Positions 33,125-44,844 of a stretch of 64,000 nucleotides of DNA are shown one piece after another. Position 1 is the first letter of the stretch; each line of letters opens with the position of its first letter. The notes under the pieces were generated by a model. It was not told the origin of the DNA. It made no database searches and was given only the letters and a program-made list of their open reading frames with translations. The stretch lies in assembly GCA_963678675.1 (NCBI GenBank), contig OY783195.1, forward strand, positions 18,817,342 to 18,881,341, read 5' to 3'. A program made the position numbers and the translations under genes. Source of the DNA: Xiphydria camelus (lineage: Eukaryota > Arthropoda > Insecta > Hymenoptera > Xiphydriidae).

Positions 33125-33442
33125 CAGTAGACTCTCGATTATCCGAGGTAATTGGGACCGAGGGTACCTCAATTAAAAATAAAACTCGGATAATCCGAAG
33201 TTCTTTTAAATTGCTCGTGGATGAAGAAAAATCCAGAAGGTACATTATACAGTTTCATGTTTACTTACATGTGTATTTTATCTTACAAAGAAGTCTTTGA
33301 TGGATTTTTGAGTTAATTTTTTGCCTCTCTTGGAAGCGGCGATGTTGCGTCAACATGGAGACACAGTAGATCATGCGGCGAACACTCATCGGTTAATCTG
33401 GAGCCTCGGTTAACCGCGACTCGGATAACTGCGAGTCTACTG
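33125..33442. mobile_element. pogo/Tigger-type MITE
   Basis: CAGTAGACTCTCGATTATCC at the left and CAGTAGACTCGCAGTTATCC (inverted) at the right, flanked by TA (33123-33124, 33443-33444). The CAGTAGACTC...TTATCCGAG type of end is characteristic of pogo/Tigger elements. 318 bp, no transposase. Confidence 0.85.
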
Positions 33443-33652
33443 TACCTACTTGATTATACAAAGTTCTTTATATTTATTTATACTGCTTTTCCATGCCATT
33501 CGAACGAGATGAATTGGATGCACCATTTTGTAAAAAGTTACCTGCGTTTCATTTACTTATAAGCTAAATTCTTCAACAAATCATAATTATTATTCCTTTC
33601 TTGGATAAAAGAATCTCTATTTAAATTTATAGAGGAAATTACATTTTTTAAT

Positions 33653-35508
33653 AAAGGCCGTAGCCGGTAAATATGAAAAATATGCCTTTGCATTGATTTG
33701 GATTTTTTTCAGAGATTTATTTCTGAGTAACATTAAGATATCGCCAAATATTAGCGCTTCGAAGTATTCATATTTTCTGAGAACAAAAAATGTTTGAAGT
33801 TTTTAAGAACTTTATTTTTTTCAGAACCGCTATCGTCAGTTACATGGTATTGACATATTTTATAGAGGTACTAAAGATTTGTGAATGCTAATTTTTTTGT
33901 TATCTTTACTCTAAAGAAAATGTGATAAATGCAGAAGGAAAGGTTTGTCACGTTTTTTAAAATGTCTTCAACATGGAGCGCAATTATGAATTTTTTAATC
34001 AGATATTCCTCACGTGTGGTCATATAATATATAGTAATTTCAAATTGTACTGGTGCGTTTGGAATCTCACAATATTATTTTATCACTCAGTGTCAAAAAC
34101 CTCGGTTTTTCGATCGTCCTCGATGCTTGTGAAATCGTGTTTTATATACTGAAACTGCTCAGTATGTGAACAACCTGCGCAGTGCGTAAAAGTACATCCG
34201 CAGTGCGTGAACACTTTTTTCTTCACTGGAGAAATAGTTGTGAAATTGGTCCAACCTCGAATTTAAATTGAACGCTCCAACCTCGGTTTTGAACTTTGGT
34301 GATAGAAAGTCAAATTCGATGTGAGTGCGTTTCGCGCCGTTTTTAACTCGTGTGATTGCCGCTCTCGCTTCGCTCGTGCGGCAAACTTCACACTCGTTAA
34401 AAACTTTCGCTTCACGCACTAATATCGAAATAGATATTGCGAGTGTCCCAATGGTGTGAGAACAGTTAGGTGTTGCTCAGCCCCCTGAGAGAGAGAGAGA
34501 GAGAGTAGACCTATTTTCAGAGTTACCTAAGGAGGTAATGCTGTCACCGTTATTGAAGGCGTCGCTAGGTGGTGTCATCGTTACGCCCAGTGACCGCCAT
34601 TTGCATTTTCTACCGGTATTCTGGCGCAAATAGTTTTTGATAGTTTTTAACGTTTTAATTGTTCAATTTTAATTATCATTTTGGCTAAATGAATAATTTA
34701 TTTACGTGCATACTGTGAAGCACGCAAAACACGCGTTTGAATAATTTCGCGCGATGTGGGCGCAGAGTCGTCAGCGCTACTTGAATTGAATTAAAACAGC
34801 TTCAGTAACAGTTACACGAGTTTGGGCGAGTGACAGGGGGCTGGTGCTGCTCTCATTTGGCAGCAATCATATATTATACTACTTATGTTATGCGAGATAT
34901 TTGTCAAATGTAGTAAGACCTGCTAAAATCCTAATAAAAGTATTAAAAAATGATCACATACCTGTTACTAACGAAGGTGATAGTGACAATGATTAAATAT
35001 TAATATATATTACCTCTGTATATATATTTAAATGCAAATAGGTGTAATATAATTGTAATAACCAAGCATCGTTCCATATTTATAACAATTTTGGTATGTA
35101 GTAGGTACCCATCGAACAATTCTGAGAGTAATGTATATTATATGGCCTCATATGAGGAATATCTGATAAGAAATTGATGATTGCTCTCCGAGTTGAACAC
35201 ATTTAAAAAAATGTTTAAGATCTTTCCTTCTGTATTTATCAGTTTCTTTGGAGTAAAGATGACCAAAAAATTACCACTTACAAGTCTTTAGTAATAAAAT
35301 ATGTCAATGCCATGAAATTGGCGACAGTGGTTCTTGAGAAAAAAAAAACTAAAATTTGCACTTCTTTTTTTTCTAAGCGAACTTGAATATTTCAAAGCTA
35401 ATATTTGACGAGATTTAGTGTCTCAGAAAAGAATCTCTAAAAAGAAAAATCAGCCAAATCAATGAGAAAGCATATTCCTCAAACTTACCCGGTTACGGCT
35501 TTTCCATA
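33653..35508 (+). mobile_element. SWIM/DDE_4 transposon, copy 3, internally deleted
   Basis: Inverted arms of about 400 bp (33653-34050 and 35110-35508) share AGCCGTAACCGG-like ends and long runs such as TTGACATATTTTATAGAGGT/TTGACATATTTTATTAC. Adjoining the right arm is the tail of the same transposase as copies 1 and 2 (34858-34996). The 34.1-34.85 kb interior does not match the other copies and includes a (GA)n run at about 34491-34506. It is a deletion derivative of the family. Confidence 0.75.
34858..34996 (+). pseudogene. SWIM-transposase C-terminal fragment
   Basis: Translating with one frameshift near 34878, the segment reads AAIIYY, then YARYLSNVVRPAKILIKVL, then NEGDSDND and a stop. 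This matches the end of the copy 1 protein (YLSHARYLSKVVRPAEILSN ... NEDSDED). The SWIM cysteines themselves are lost upstream. Confidence 0.8.
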
Positions 35509-36157
35509 AAAAGAATAAAATGTTACATTTAGGTTTTTTTTGTGGTGTAATACCTACTTAATATTTATATCTTTAACTGCACACCAACTGCTTCTTCAAA
35601 ATAAATAAAGGTTCATAATATAAACAAATATATTTGATACTCTGTACAACTTACCAAATGTACAAGTAAGAAAGATTGAATTTGAGGGAGCGACCGGAAG
35701 TTCAGGATTACTTAAGAAAAATAACCTATGATCGCAACCCATTTTTTCACTGCAACGGCGTTGGTCGACGGCAACAAGGACGAAAGGTGCTATTAGAACC
35801 CGGGGTTAGAACTGGGGGCACGAAATGAAGAGCATTCTATTCTACTCTACGAGATGTGAAGGTTGCGGAGGCGTTAAGAGGGTCGGTTGAGTCGGGTTGT
35901 ACCGGAGATCCGAGCGAAGAGGCGACGTGTAGACGGTGATGACAGATTGTCCTCCAGGTGTAAATATTTCACACTACACTCACACATCACAATTTTCGTT
36001 CCATTCCGTATTCCGCCGGGCCATAACTTTTCGCCGTATCAGTTGGACCCGTGTAGAAATTTTTGTGGAGGCCAGACAGGGTCCCGACTCAATGAAATGT
36101 GGATTACAATTACAATTATCAAGAAACAATTTAAATTATTTTGTATATAAAATACAC
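35509..36157. other. no gene seen
   Basis: AT-rich then mixed sequence. Open frames at 35887-36169 show no known domain. Confidence 0.3.
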
Positions 36158-36806
36158 GATATGTATTGAGAAAAGGCGTACTAATCCGCGCAGTTACCAT
36201 TCTCATATCTATCGACTGCTGACTGAAGTGGTTCTATCATAAATGAGTCTGACTCTCCTTTATTAACTTCATAGTTTTAATTAATGTTTGGGAGAATTTT
36301 ATCCTTGAGAAAAGACTTTGACACACGTCATTTTTTGACAGGCAGATATGAAGTAGCGCTGACGCCACGTGTCCCTATATTTTGCTGTCTGACTGTTGGA
36401 TTCTTGTTTTATATTATATTTGCTCGATTTCTATAAATTTTGAGCTTTGAGAAAACAGTTTAGAGACATCAATTAATATAAATGATATGTATTGAGAAAA
36501 GGCGTACTAATGCGCGTAATTACCGTTCTCACATCTATCGACTGCTGACTGAAGTGGTTCTATCATAAATGAGTCTGGCTGTCTCCTTTATTAACTTTAT
36601 AGTTTTAGTTAATGTTTTGGAGAATTTTAGCCTTCATAAAACTCTTTGGCACACGTCATTTTTTTGTCAGGTATGAAGTAGCGCTGGCGCCACGTGTCGC
36701 CATACTTTGCTGTCTGACTGTTGGATTCTTGTTTTATATTATATTTGTCCATTTTCTGTAAATTTTGAGCTTCCAGAAAACAGTTTAGAGGCGTTAATTA
36801 ATAAAT
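36158..36806. repeat. tandem duplication, period 326 bp
   Basis: GATATGTATTGAGAAAAGGC starts at 36158 and again at 36484, and the two ~320-bp units stay alignable to their ends (for example GTAGCGCTGACGCCACGTGT and GTAGCGCTGGCGCCACGTGT). The two copies have diverged, so the duplication is not recent. Loose similarity continues after 36830 (CAGCGCCAGGTGTCCCGG), perhaps a third, decayed unit. Confidence 0.85.
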
Positions 36807-37256
36807 AAAAAATAAATATGACACCTTTGCGAGCGGCCCAGCGCCAGGTGTCCCGGTACTGGAAGTGCTGACTCTGTAGTTACTTTCCATCACTAAAAAG
36901 TAACCTGATCTCAAAAAATTAGCTTTCAGAAAACTCTTGCACATTTTGGACCCCAGCTCCTTGACTAGAAGCCCAACGAAAGTAACCGAGATTGAAATGA
37001 CAAGAGACTATATCAAAGCAGACTATCAATGTTCAAAATGTTACTTGGCGGACTCGTGCCTGAAGAAATGGCTAAATATTATTATTTAATTGATTGTAAT
37101 AATTGGAAAATATAGAAATCAACAAACACAAAGTACACAATGACAAGTATGTTAGAATCCTTCAATTACACTGCACAAAATCGGACCTTTTAATTTATTT
37201 AAGTACCATATTATAACTTATGTTTTCCACTTGGTATAGGGTATTAAGTTCTGACA

Positions 37257-37341
<85 letters not shown>

Positions 37342-37422
37342 GAGTATACTGCCTACGCGCGCAATGCATAAGTTATACATAGTGTTCTACTCAAGAAGTT
37401 TGTACAAAACATATTTTAATAA
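36807..37422. repeat. no gene; long (CT)n microsatellite
   Basis: A nearly uninterrupted CT-dinucleotide tract spans about 37255-37338. Open frames on both strands across it translate to Ser-Leu or Arg-Glu repeats and are artefacts. No other feature. Confidence 0.8.
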
Positions 37423-37550
37423 CAAGAATTTTGCCAATATTTATCTTATTAACAAATTGAAAAACTTTATTAAATTATGAATTAAATAGGTAGTGATTAA
37501 TTGGTCCGAAGTTGGCTAATAATTTTGCGAAGCTCCCACTTTCAGTTATG

Positions 37551-37588
<38 letters not shown>

Positions 37589-37740
37589 ATCGTATATTAT
37601 CTATACATTCGAATATCAATACTTTTTTAAGTAAATTTTTCTTTAGTTGGGGGTGAGGGGGAAGCACAGGATGGAATTGTCTAAGCTCTTTGTCGACCCG
37701 ATTATAAGTGGGTTATTTTTTTAAGTGGCCCCGTATAGTT
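37423..37740 (+). repeat. dispersed repeat R2, copy 1
   Basis: AAGAATTTTGCCAATATTTA ... TAGTGATTAATTGG, then ATATCAATACTTTTTTAAGT and TTGGGGGTGAGGGG are found in the same order at 58646-58725 and 59265-59310. A (CT)n run (37553-37584) lies in the middle here; the other copy has ~500 bp of different sequence there. Confidence 0.65.
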
Positions 37741-38054
37741 CTTAGCGTTTTTTTTTTTACACTTTTCATGTTCTTTTTTACACTCATTGCACCTCGAATA
37801 CCCTCTGATGTATGTACCGTTCCAGAATCTGGAAAGCACCATGATTATCTATGAACCGTTAACACGTGCGAGAGCAGCTTATTCTCGTTAGTCTACATCT
37901 TGGATAAATGTTACCTCTTCCTTTTCCTCGCCTATTTGCGGGATAATAATAGAGTCAATAGCAGCATTATCGTGGTTGTGCAAAATATACTTGTAGCGTG
38001 TAGAGTTGAAAATGCGTATCTTTTCAGATCTTATATCTACACGGAGAGAAGAAT

Positions 38055-39022
38055 TGAAGAGTGTAATTAAATAACGTTCTAAGTACCAAAATATATTAAA
38101 AAATATTAGATATAATTTTTAATGTAGTGTCAGTGCGATGCCCATTAACTATTATAATGTGTTCTAAGTGTAATAATACAATTTAATAGTAACACTACTC
38201 TCTAAAAGATGGCATGTGTTCCAAGTCCGGCAGTGAATTTCGCGAATAATGGTCTAAATGCCAAACACGCTGTCTCTACACTTGTTCACATAACAGCGTT
38301 GTGACCGTGACTTTGCACAGATTGAAAAATGCAAAAAAGTATGTAAGTGCATGGTCCCAAAAGACTTAGTGGAGATGATCGCAAATGCAAGGCAAATTCA
38401 ACCATTCGTGGTAACCATGATGGAAAAAGAAGACTTTTATGATTTTAAGCGAGCTTGTGACACTTACTTGAACACACAGAAAGTTAACATCAGCAAGATC
38501 CAATGGATAAAAATAGAAAAAGAAAATCCCGGGACAATTCGTGTTCGAGAAACCTTAAATGAAATGGAAGAATGGAAAGTTTTCAACGTTTTGAAACGAG
38601 TCACTCTATAGATCGCTTAAAAAAATTAATCTTCCACACCTTCCTACAGTCTCCCGAATATCTAAGGAAAACAAGTAAAACATACGTGAAATGTGATTAA
38701 CTACTTACCAAACCTGAACATAAAATTTTTTTTTAGAACCTGATAAATACTACTTAAACTACATGGCACTTAGAACATTATTACTGTTACTTACTGATGG
38801 ACTTAGAACGTTCTTAATATTCAGTTTTGATTTTTCTTTCACTTTTTAATTTGAACATATTTCTTTTGCTTATTGTAAATTTTCATTATTCTTGTCAATA
38901 AATTAGAAGACCAAAAAGTATATTTTATTTTAATTTAAATAATAAATGCAGTGTTACTTTAAATTTAAATATCTCGGGTTTCACTTTTTGGCACTTAGAC
39001 CATAATTTAATTACACTCTTCA
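38055..39022 (+). mobile_element. element with TGAAGAGTG ends and subterminal CTAAGTGCCA motifs
   Basis: TGAAGAGTGTAATTAAAT at the left and the same inverted at the right (to 39022), followed in both arms by GTTCTAAGTACCAAAA / GGTCTAAGTGCCAAAA. The motif TCTAAGTGCCA or close variants occurs about six times: near 38078, 38163 and 38251 in one orientation and 38765, 38800 and 38990 in the other. It contains one small ORF (38351-38611). The MITE at 27580-27736 shares its ends. Superfamily not assigned. Confidence 0.75.
38351..38611 (+). CDS. 86-residue protein of unknown function within the element
   Basis: The frame starts MVPKDLVEMIANARQIQPFV and continues KEDFYDFKRACDTYLNT, NISKIQWIKIEKENPG, and ends WKVFNVLKRVTL with a stop. 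It has a hydrophilic, helix/strand-like composition, no membrane segment and no catalytic motif I can name. The style resembles accessory ORFs of insect DNA transposons, which is a recollection rather than a demonstrated match. Position in the middle of an element bounded by inverted repeats supports an element-encoded protein or the tail exon of one. The upstream region is not open in frame, so the true start is uncertain. Confidence 0.5.
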   Translation: MVPKDLVEMIANARQIQPFVVTMMEKEDFYDFKRACDTYLNTQKVNISKIQWIKIEKENPGTIRVRETLNEMEEWKVFNVLKRVTL

Positions 39023-39451
39023 GTTTATTACTGAGTAATGAAAATTTAATACCCGATAATAAAATATTGATTACGTATAAGGACAAATAAATATATATTA
39101 CTGAGTACACACAATCAATATAGTTATAGGTATTTAATAAGTGTAAATAACTCTGAAGTTAGTATTATTGATTAATAAACGATGTTATTATGGAATATTA
39201 AACTGTTTGGTATTTTACAAAATCAGATTGCGCCCTCTGACATTTTTATTATGCCATGGTATTACCATTGTTTTTTAAACCGCACTCCGCCAGTATTGTC
39301 GAATAGTCTGATATATTCATACCCATGCAACCCACCTCTACGTTTACAACTATGGTAAAAATATGTACCAACACCCATTGGTGAGTAATACGCGAATTGG
39401 TTGTGTAGCGTGGAGGTATTGAAAACCAAGTGTAATTATGTGCCCACGGCG

Positions 39452-39479
39452 CACAGTGCGGCGACCAATGGAAAAAACC
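39452..39479 (+). promoter_or_regulatory. left RSS-like end: heptamer, 12-nt spacer, nonamer-like
   Basis: CACAGTG (39452-39458), a 12-nt spacer (39459-39470), then GAAAAAACC (39471-39479), which matches the consensus nonamer ACAAAAACC at seven of nine positions. Likely transposase binding and cleavage site. Confidence 0.55.
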
Positions 39480-40193
39480 CAAAAAATCAAGTTGTACAAA
39501 AACGGTTCTAAAACACACGTAGGTCAAAAGAAATAGTCCCCAAACAAGAAACTAAAGCTTGTTTACGAAAAATTCCACTGGCACCTGTGCAACACCGCTC
39601 TGAATATCAGCTTGTTTGAGCAGTCTACGTTACACACAGAGGAGGTGTGCGACGCGGAGATTTCGATTTATTGGAAAATGTGAATTCGCCCGAAAATCAT
39701 CGGTTTGTTTGCATAGATTTTGTTCATTAGAGTAAGAACTATGTTTTCGACCTATTCTTTGTTACTCTTATTGGTTGTTATTGTTTTAATCGCCTATTTG
39801 AGTGAGGCCTCATTTTACTTCAACTCCGTCAAAGTTGTTGACTTTCAGAAGGTTTATCTAATGAGTGTCATGAGGTGTCGAGCTAATTCTTGTTCTAACG
39901 TACAGAGTACAATAGCCTTTATTCGCTTAAGCAAAATTTGGCTGCTAGTACCTGCTAGCCTTTAATATACAGCATTTTTTAATCCTTGCCGCGTGCCTCA
40001 ATAGAGGCTCGTACTATTACTTCGGTAATAAGATCGCGGCTTCGGATTCGAATTCCTACGTACCGTTTTAAAATTTTACCCGCTTCTTCGTATCTCTCAT
40101 AATTTTCAAGATATGTACATAAGTTTATTGTTTAAACAAATTATCAATTCGCTTTCTACGGTAAAATTAATATAATTTAAAGTTCGACCCCCT

Positions 40194-40895
40194 TTGAAAC
40201 CCCAATATTATTTCTATTCCGTCGCATTCCTTACCGTTTCGAGATATTTTGAAAAGTTTATTGTCCAAATAAATTTTAAAATAATTTATCGAATTGCTAT
40301 ATGCGGTAATACCATCACGGCTGAAAGTATCTGCTACTTTTTCATACGCAGCAGTGTCTTAATCTTCCGACAGACGATAGTCAGAATTCTAAATATTGAT
40401 TCTTATCACTCAGTGTCATCGCGATCGAAATACCTGACTAATCTTGGGGTCAATCTATCCATTAGGCGATATCAAAAGTTCTCTGTGATTCTACGTGTTA
40501 TTGCAAGTGGTTCAGCTGTTGATTTGGAACAATTTAAATTACTCCTTTGTCAAACCAAAGACCTGTATTTACAACATTATTCTTGGTATTACATGCCAAG
40601 TACTTTGTATAAACTCTTCTTTCACGCAGTTGACATCATGAAATATTTTGAAATACCAATTGGACAATTGTCTGAGGAGGCTCTCGAAGCTACGCACAAA
40701 GTTTTTCGACGCACTAGATTAAATCACGCTAGAAAGTCCTCAAGATTAAATAATTGTCAAGACGTAATAAACAACCTATTGCTGATGTCTGACCCGTATA
40801 TTTCCATGAACAGGAAAATTGTACGGAGGCGAACAAGAATATTCGATGATGATATTGAAAGCTACCTTCTTTGTAGTGAAAATTCATGCGATTGA
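40194..40895 (+). pseudogene. Transib transposase, C-terminal part
   Basis: Of the 233-codon frame, about residues 90-230 look genuine: WYYMPSTLYKLFFHAVDI, then IPIGQLSEEALEATHKVF, RRTRLNHARKSSR, and NNLLLMSDPYISM. The SEEALEATHK block (160-169) corresponds to the RAG1 region around its third catalytic acid; E165 is the likely equivalent. The first ~85 residues are low-similarity and may be read-through of decayed sequence. The two catalytic Asp regions are missing, so no active enzyme is made. The frame is open to the end, which suggests either recent deletion or chance. Confidence 0.7.
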
Positions 40896-41155
40896 TGATT
40901 CAGAATATTTAGTGCTAAATGTTCGTAAAAATTAATTTTTAATTAATTGTATGTACATATCTTACGCAGGAATGTAATATTTACTTCAAAAAAAGTATTC
41001 TTTTAGTTGAGTTTCATATTGCTAATAACGCAACCTGAAAAGTTTAAACAATGTGATATTATTTTACTTCTTTGACGAAATATATATTTCAATGTACAAT
41101 TAAATGAAAATTCAACAAAATTGTATCACTAAAACTTCGTTATAGTTAAGTTTTC

Positions 41156-41193
41156 AGTTTTTTCCCTATTTCCCATTGACTCGCCGCACTGTG
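41156..41193 (-). promoter_or_regulatory. right RSS-like end: heptamer, 22-nt spacer, nonamer-like
   Basis: Reading inward on the minus strand: CACAGTG (41193-41187), 22 nt, then GAAAAAACT (41164-41156), homologous to the left GAAAAAACC. Compared with the left end, ten extra bases lie between heptamer and A-rich block. Confidence 0.55.
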
Positions 41194-41198
41194 CGGCG

Positions 41199-43060
41199 TG
41201 ACAAAATTGCATGTCCCGCCTGTATTTCGAACGATTCGGGCACTGTTATTCAAGTTTTACGCCAGCCGCGCATACTGCACCTAATCCACCGAATCGATAC
41301 TCATCATCACAACGTTATTTCCCCCCCCCCCTCTCTCTCTCTCTTTTTATCAATTTCCGATAATGAGAACGTCACGCAAAAAGGATATGCGAACGAAACG
41401 GGCCATCGATGACGCCGAATATTTCCAACAGGCGGATGTACTGAATGCGCGGGATACTCGGAAGAGAGATATTCGTGCTGTGGGATTCGGGGTGAGAAGA
41501 GACTAAAGTAAGACCCGTTTACCCCTTTGGTACAACGTTGCAAAGGCTTCTTTCGCTGAGATGCAGACATCCTATTTACATTTATATCCGCCATACTACG
41601 TCGATGGGGTACGAGCTGGTGAGTGCCGCGAGACGAGAGAGGCCCGAAGGAGGAGATGAGACTTGGAGGCGCGGATAGGATATACATCCAGACACCGAAA
41701 TTTTCGCTCCAATGCTTTCAACAATAACGCATCGTGCATCTTCTAGGGAGCGACGAGCAATATTTCAAGCAAGAACAGTCTACGTGTAGGGTTATGTCCA
41801 TATACACAGTCACTCGACTTGAGTGTACGCGCACATACGGATGACCAATTTCCTACGGCACATCAGCGAATACATATTGGGGGAATATACCGGCAACTTC
41901 ATTCGCCGATTCCTATACCTGTACTACCACAAAAGAGCCAGACACGCGACCGTGCGAGAATACAAGTTTCGTAAAATTTGTCGCCTTCATATTTTATCGC
42001 TGCGGCATTGCACGTGCAAACAAAAGTAATAAACATATCGCCAACACTGAATAAACGCGGAACGATTTCGCGTAGAGTCAATTTCGCATACGTGTAATGA
42101 GTCGGTCAGACGGAGTGAGAGGCTTTATAGGCGACATCATTTCCTCTCGACACCTATTGATAAAACCCTTTGACGCCGAAGACACTCTTTTCCGGTCTTC
42201 TAGAACGAGAATTGACACGATAGTTTGCGCTGCACTCGATCGAAACACGTGGCTAGGCTTACGATGTCGATGGTATACAGAGAGGGCGATTGAAGGCGGA
42301 CTCACGAACACGATTCCGCGTCCCGAATGCAAAGTATCACCGAGATACGTCCATCGATGATCGGGAAGCAATAGTCAGAACGCGTGCTAATTGATGTGTT
42401 CTCGACAATACAAAAATGTTTTATTAACTTTATGCACGTAGATAGGTTATGTCTCACGCCACCTCTCATCGTTAATCTTTGGAGCTTCGTGAGTATAGCG
42501 ATAGACAAGCAAGGGTAAGCCTGTAGTGTACGTTGGCACGCGATGCGCCCGCCTATCTGCCCCATGTTTTAGCTGGCGAGTTCTTTCTCTTATGCGTCTT
42601 TAAAAAAGGGGCAAATCGCGATAAAGCTTCTAAATAATTGCACCTGACTTTTTATCCTACCGCGGCTAATATCAGTTCATCTTTAGTGCTGAATAGGGGC
42701 CATATAAGTCATCGACCGAGGCAGTGGCGCTTCTACATATGTACGAATACCACCTAAAATTGAAAGTTTCTTAAGTATATCGATATTTATAACAGTCAAA
42801 GATATCTGTACAACGTGACTCATTTAAGGGGATGTCGGAGTTACCAACGAAGTTCAAATCGACCCCAGCGTAACCACGTTTTATGCTAATGAAATATTCT
42901 ACATTACCAATCGATTCGATGGAAGTTGAGATACTTCACAGCGTGCATTCTGTATACAGCGCCATGTATTACAGGCGTAATTTCGACCGTGGTCTATTAC
43001 AGCGGCCTATTACATTACAGATTGGCTGTTTCATGTCTATGCAATAATAAAATCGCGACG
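41199..43060. other. no gene seen
   Basis: Mixed-GC sequence with a C run and CT repeat at about 41321-41344. Open frames on both strands (41.2-42.4 kb) have no recognisable domain or conserved partner in the window. Confidence 0.3.
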
Positions 43061-43630
43061 TTTTTTATAACCAGCGCACTTTCGATTCTCTAATATTTAC
43101 AATCTATCAGCCAGTACACATTAAAGCCTCTGGCATTTATTATCTGCAAACCAGCACACTTTCGAGCCTCTACCGTATGTCCCACTCTGTACGGGCCAGT
43201 TTGAATTTACCTTCGGGGAAGCTTGGTCGGTACTTGAGTGATTTAATACCGGTAGAAGTCGAGTCGGTAGTTAGAGTTGGTGTCAATTCGGGAGATCGAA
43301 GGGTCTAACCTCGAAATTATGGATTTTAATGGAATGGAAATTACTCACCATTATTCACAAATTCATAATTTCGAGGTTAGACGCTTCGATCTCCCGAATT
43401 GACACCAGCTCTAACTACCGACTCGGCTTCTACCGGTATTAAATCACTCAAGTACCGACCAAGCCTACCCGAAGGTAACTTCAAACTGGCCCGTACAGAG
43501 TGGGACATACGGTAGTATTTACCGTCTACCAGCCAGTACACGTTGAAGCCTCTGGCACTTATGAATTTACGAACCAGCACACTTCTGAGTTTCTAATATT
43601 TACTATCTACCAGTGAGTAAACGTTGAAGC
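43061..43630. repeat. ~80-bp direct repeats split by a long palindrome
   Basis: Units with TTTACAATCTATCAGCCAGT, AAGCCTCTGGCATTTAT and ACCAGCACACTTTCGAG recur before (43090-43170) and after (43515-43630) the palindrome at 43173-43512. This is consistent with one tandem array into which the palindrome inserted. Confidence 0.65.
43173..43512. mobile_element. 340-bp palindromic MITE with TA flanks
   Basis: Arms of ~155 bp (43173-43333 and about 43360-43512) are near-perfect inverses: CCGTATGTCCCACTCTGTAC at both ends, then GGTCGGTACTTGAGTGATTT and CTAACCTCGAAATTATG near the centre. TA flanks both sides (43171-43172, 43513-43514). High arm identity implies recent insertion. Confidence 0.8.
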
Positions 43631-44842
43631 AGCTAGACCGGCGGCGGTCAGGAAGCGCGAGATCTGATCAGCTGATGACATTCGTCGCTGAATGCCACCC
43701 GTTATTATTCTGCTGAAAACTACGACTACACTAGGCGCACGCGATCCCCTCTCCGCGCTAGCAGCCTCGGTATGAACACTATGCAAGCGATCTCTAACGA
43801 CCGTATCAAGTCGCGTCTAAATTACGAATCGATGAGGATCGCTATTACCTTTCTAGAGAGGATCCTGTAACTCGCATTTCTCATGTGCTCGCGTTACCAA
43901 AAACTACGCGTGCTCCCGAACCGTTTGACATGCACTCGTTACAATGCTATGACTTGCAAATTGTACTGAATCTATGTCCAAATCAATCGGTAGCCAATTC
44001 CGAACTCCTCGCAGGCGTAGGATGACTCTCCACGTCCGAGCCCCTCTCCTTCTTTCCTCCCCCATAAGACGCTATTCTTGGAATAACGGACAAATTTTTT
44101 GCACTTGGTATTGACCAATTGTATAATAGGTACAACACACCCATTGCGTTCGGCGCGATCTCCTTCGCGGACGCACACTACCTTAGGTGCCTCATCTGTA
44201 TTCCCCTATACTCCCACAGTGATCGTATCTGACGTAAATACTACGAAACAGTGTAATATTCTGCCATCTGTCGTTATCTGAATAGGATAAAATGACGTAG
44301 AGTTTACTCACGCACATGCTGTAAACTCAGTACGCGAATGCACAGTGCACTTCACATGCAATTGCGTTTGTTTGATAATTAGATGATTTGTTCCGAAAAA
44401 GTATAAATTGTTATCTGAGTAGTTATCAAATTATTAAACATTTTTTAGATTTACTATTGGAAGGTTTGGGTTGCTTGCTCTTTTGTTTCCTCTATCTTTG
44501 GTATAGTTTATTGCGCACTTCTCTTCATACACAGCTTTGTATCTACTCTCGACTGATAGCAGATTGCCAATCTACTTAATAGTAATGATAATATAATAAA
44601 CCGATCGTGCACACTACACTCGTCTCACTCGACTGCTCTCGTCGACGGTCCGGTTAGAAGTGAGCAGAAGATCGCTCCTACCGCTATCCTCTCTAATATA
44701 ATCTGAAGGGGGAAGAAAGGCAACCATGGCAGGGCGCATATTCCAACATTTACTATAAGACATTTTTTTAGATGTACTATATTCGTTTCATGCTATATAA
44801 CATAGCGATGGCTAGACGAGAGAAGAGCGGAAATAATATACC
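43631..44842. other. no gene seen
   Basis: Mixed sequence without clear repeats or coding domains. Confidence 0.3.
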
Positions 44843-44844
44843 TA

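Larger units (their letters stand above)
39452..41193 (+). mobile_element. Transib (RAG1-like) element with CACAGTG ends
   Basis: The element starts CACAGTGCGGCGACCAATGG (39452) and ends with CACAGTGCGGCGAGTCAATG inverted (41193). It is flanked on both sides by CGGCG (39447-39451, 41194-41198), a five-base GC-rich duplication. Transib and RAG recombination both produce five-base duplications, and CACAGTG is the recombination signal heptamer. It still encodes the C-terminal part of a RAG1/Transib-type transposase (40194-40895). At 1.74 kb, with no recognisable N-terminal transposase region, it is a deletion derivative. Confidence 0.8.

Noticed and set aside
37195..37480. Ser-Leu and Arg-Glu repeat proteins
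   Set aside because: Purely the (CT)n microsatellite read in different frames.
40194..40450. N-terminal third of the Transib frame as genuine transposase
   Set aside because: No similarity to the expected upstream domains is visible; treated as read-through of decayed sequence.
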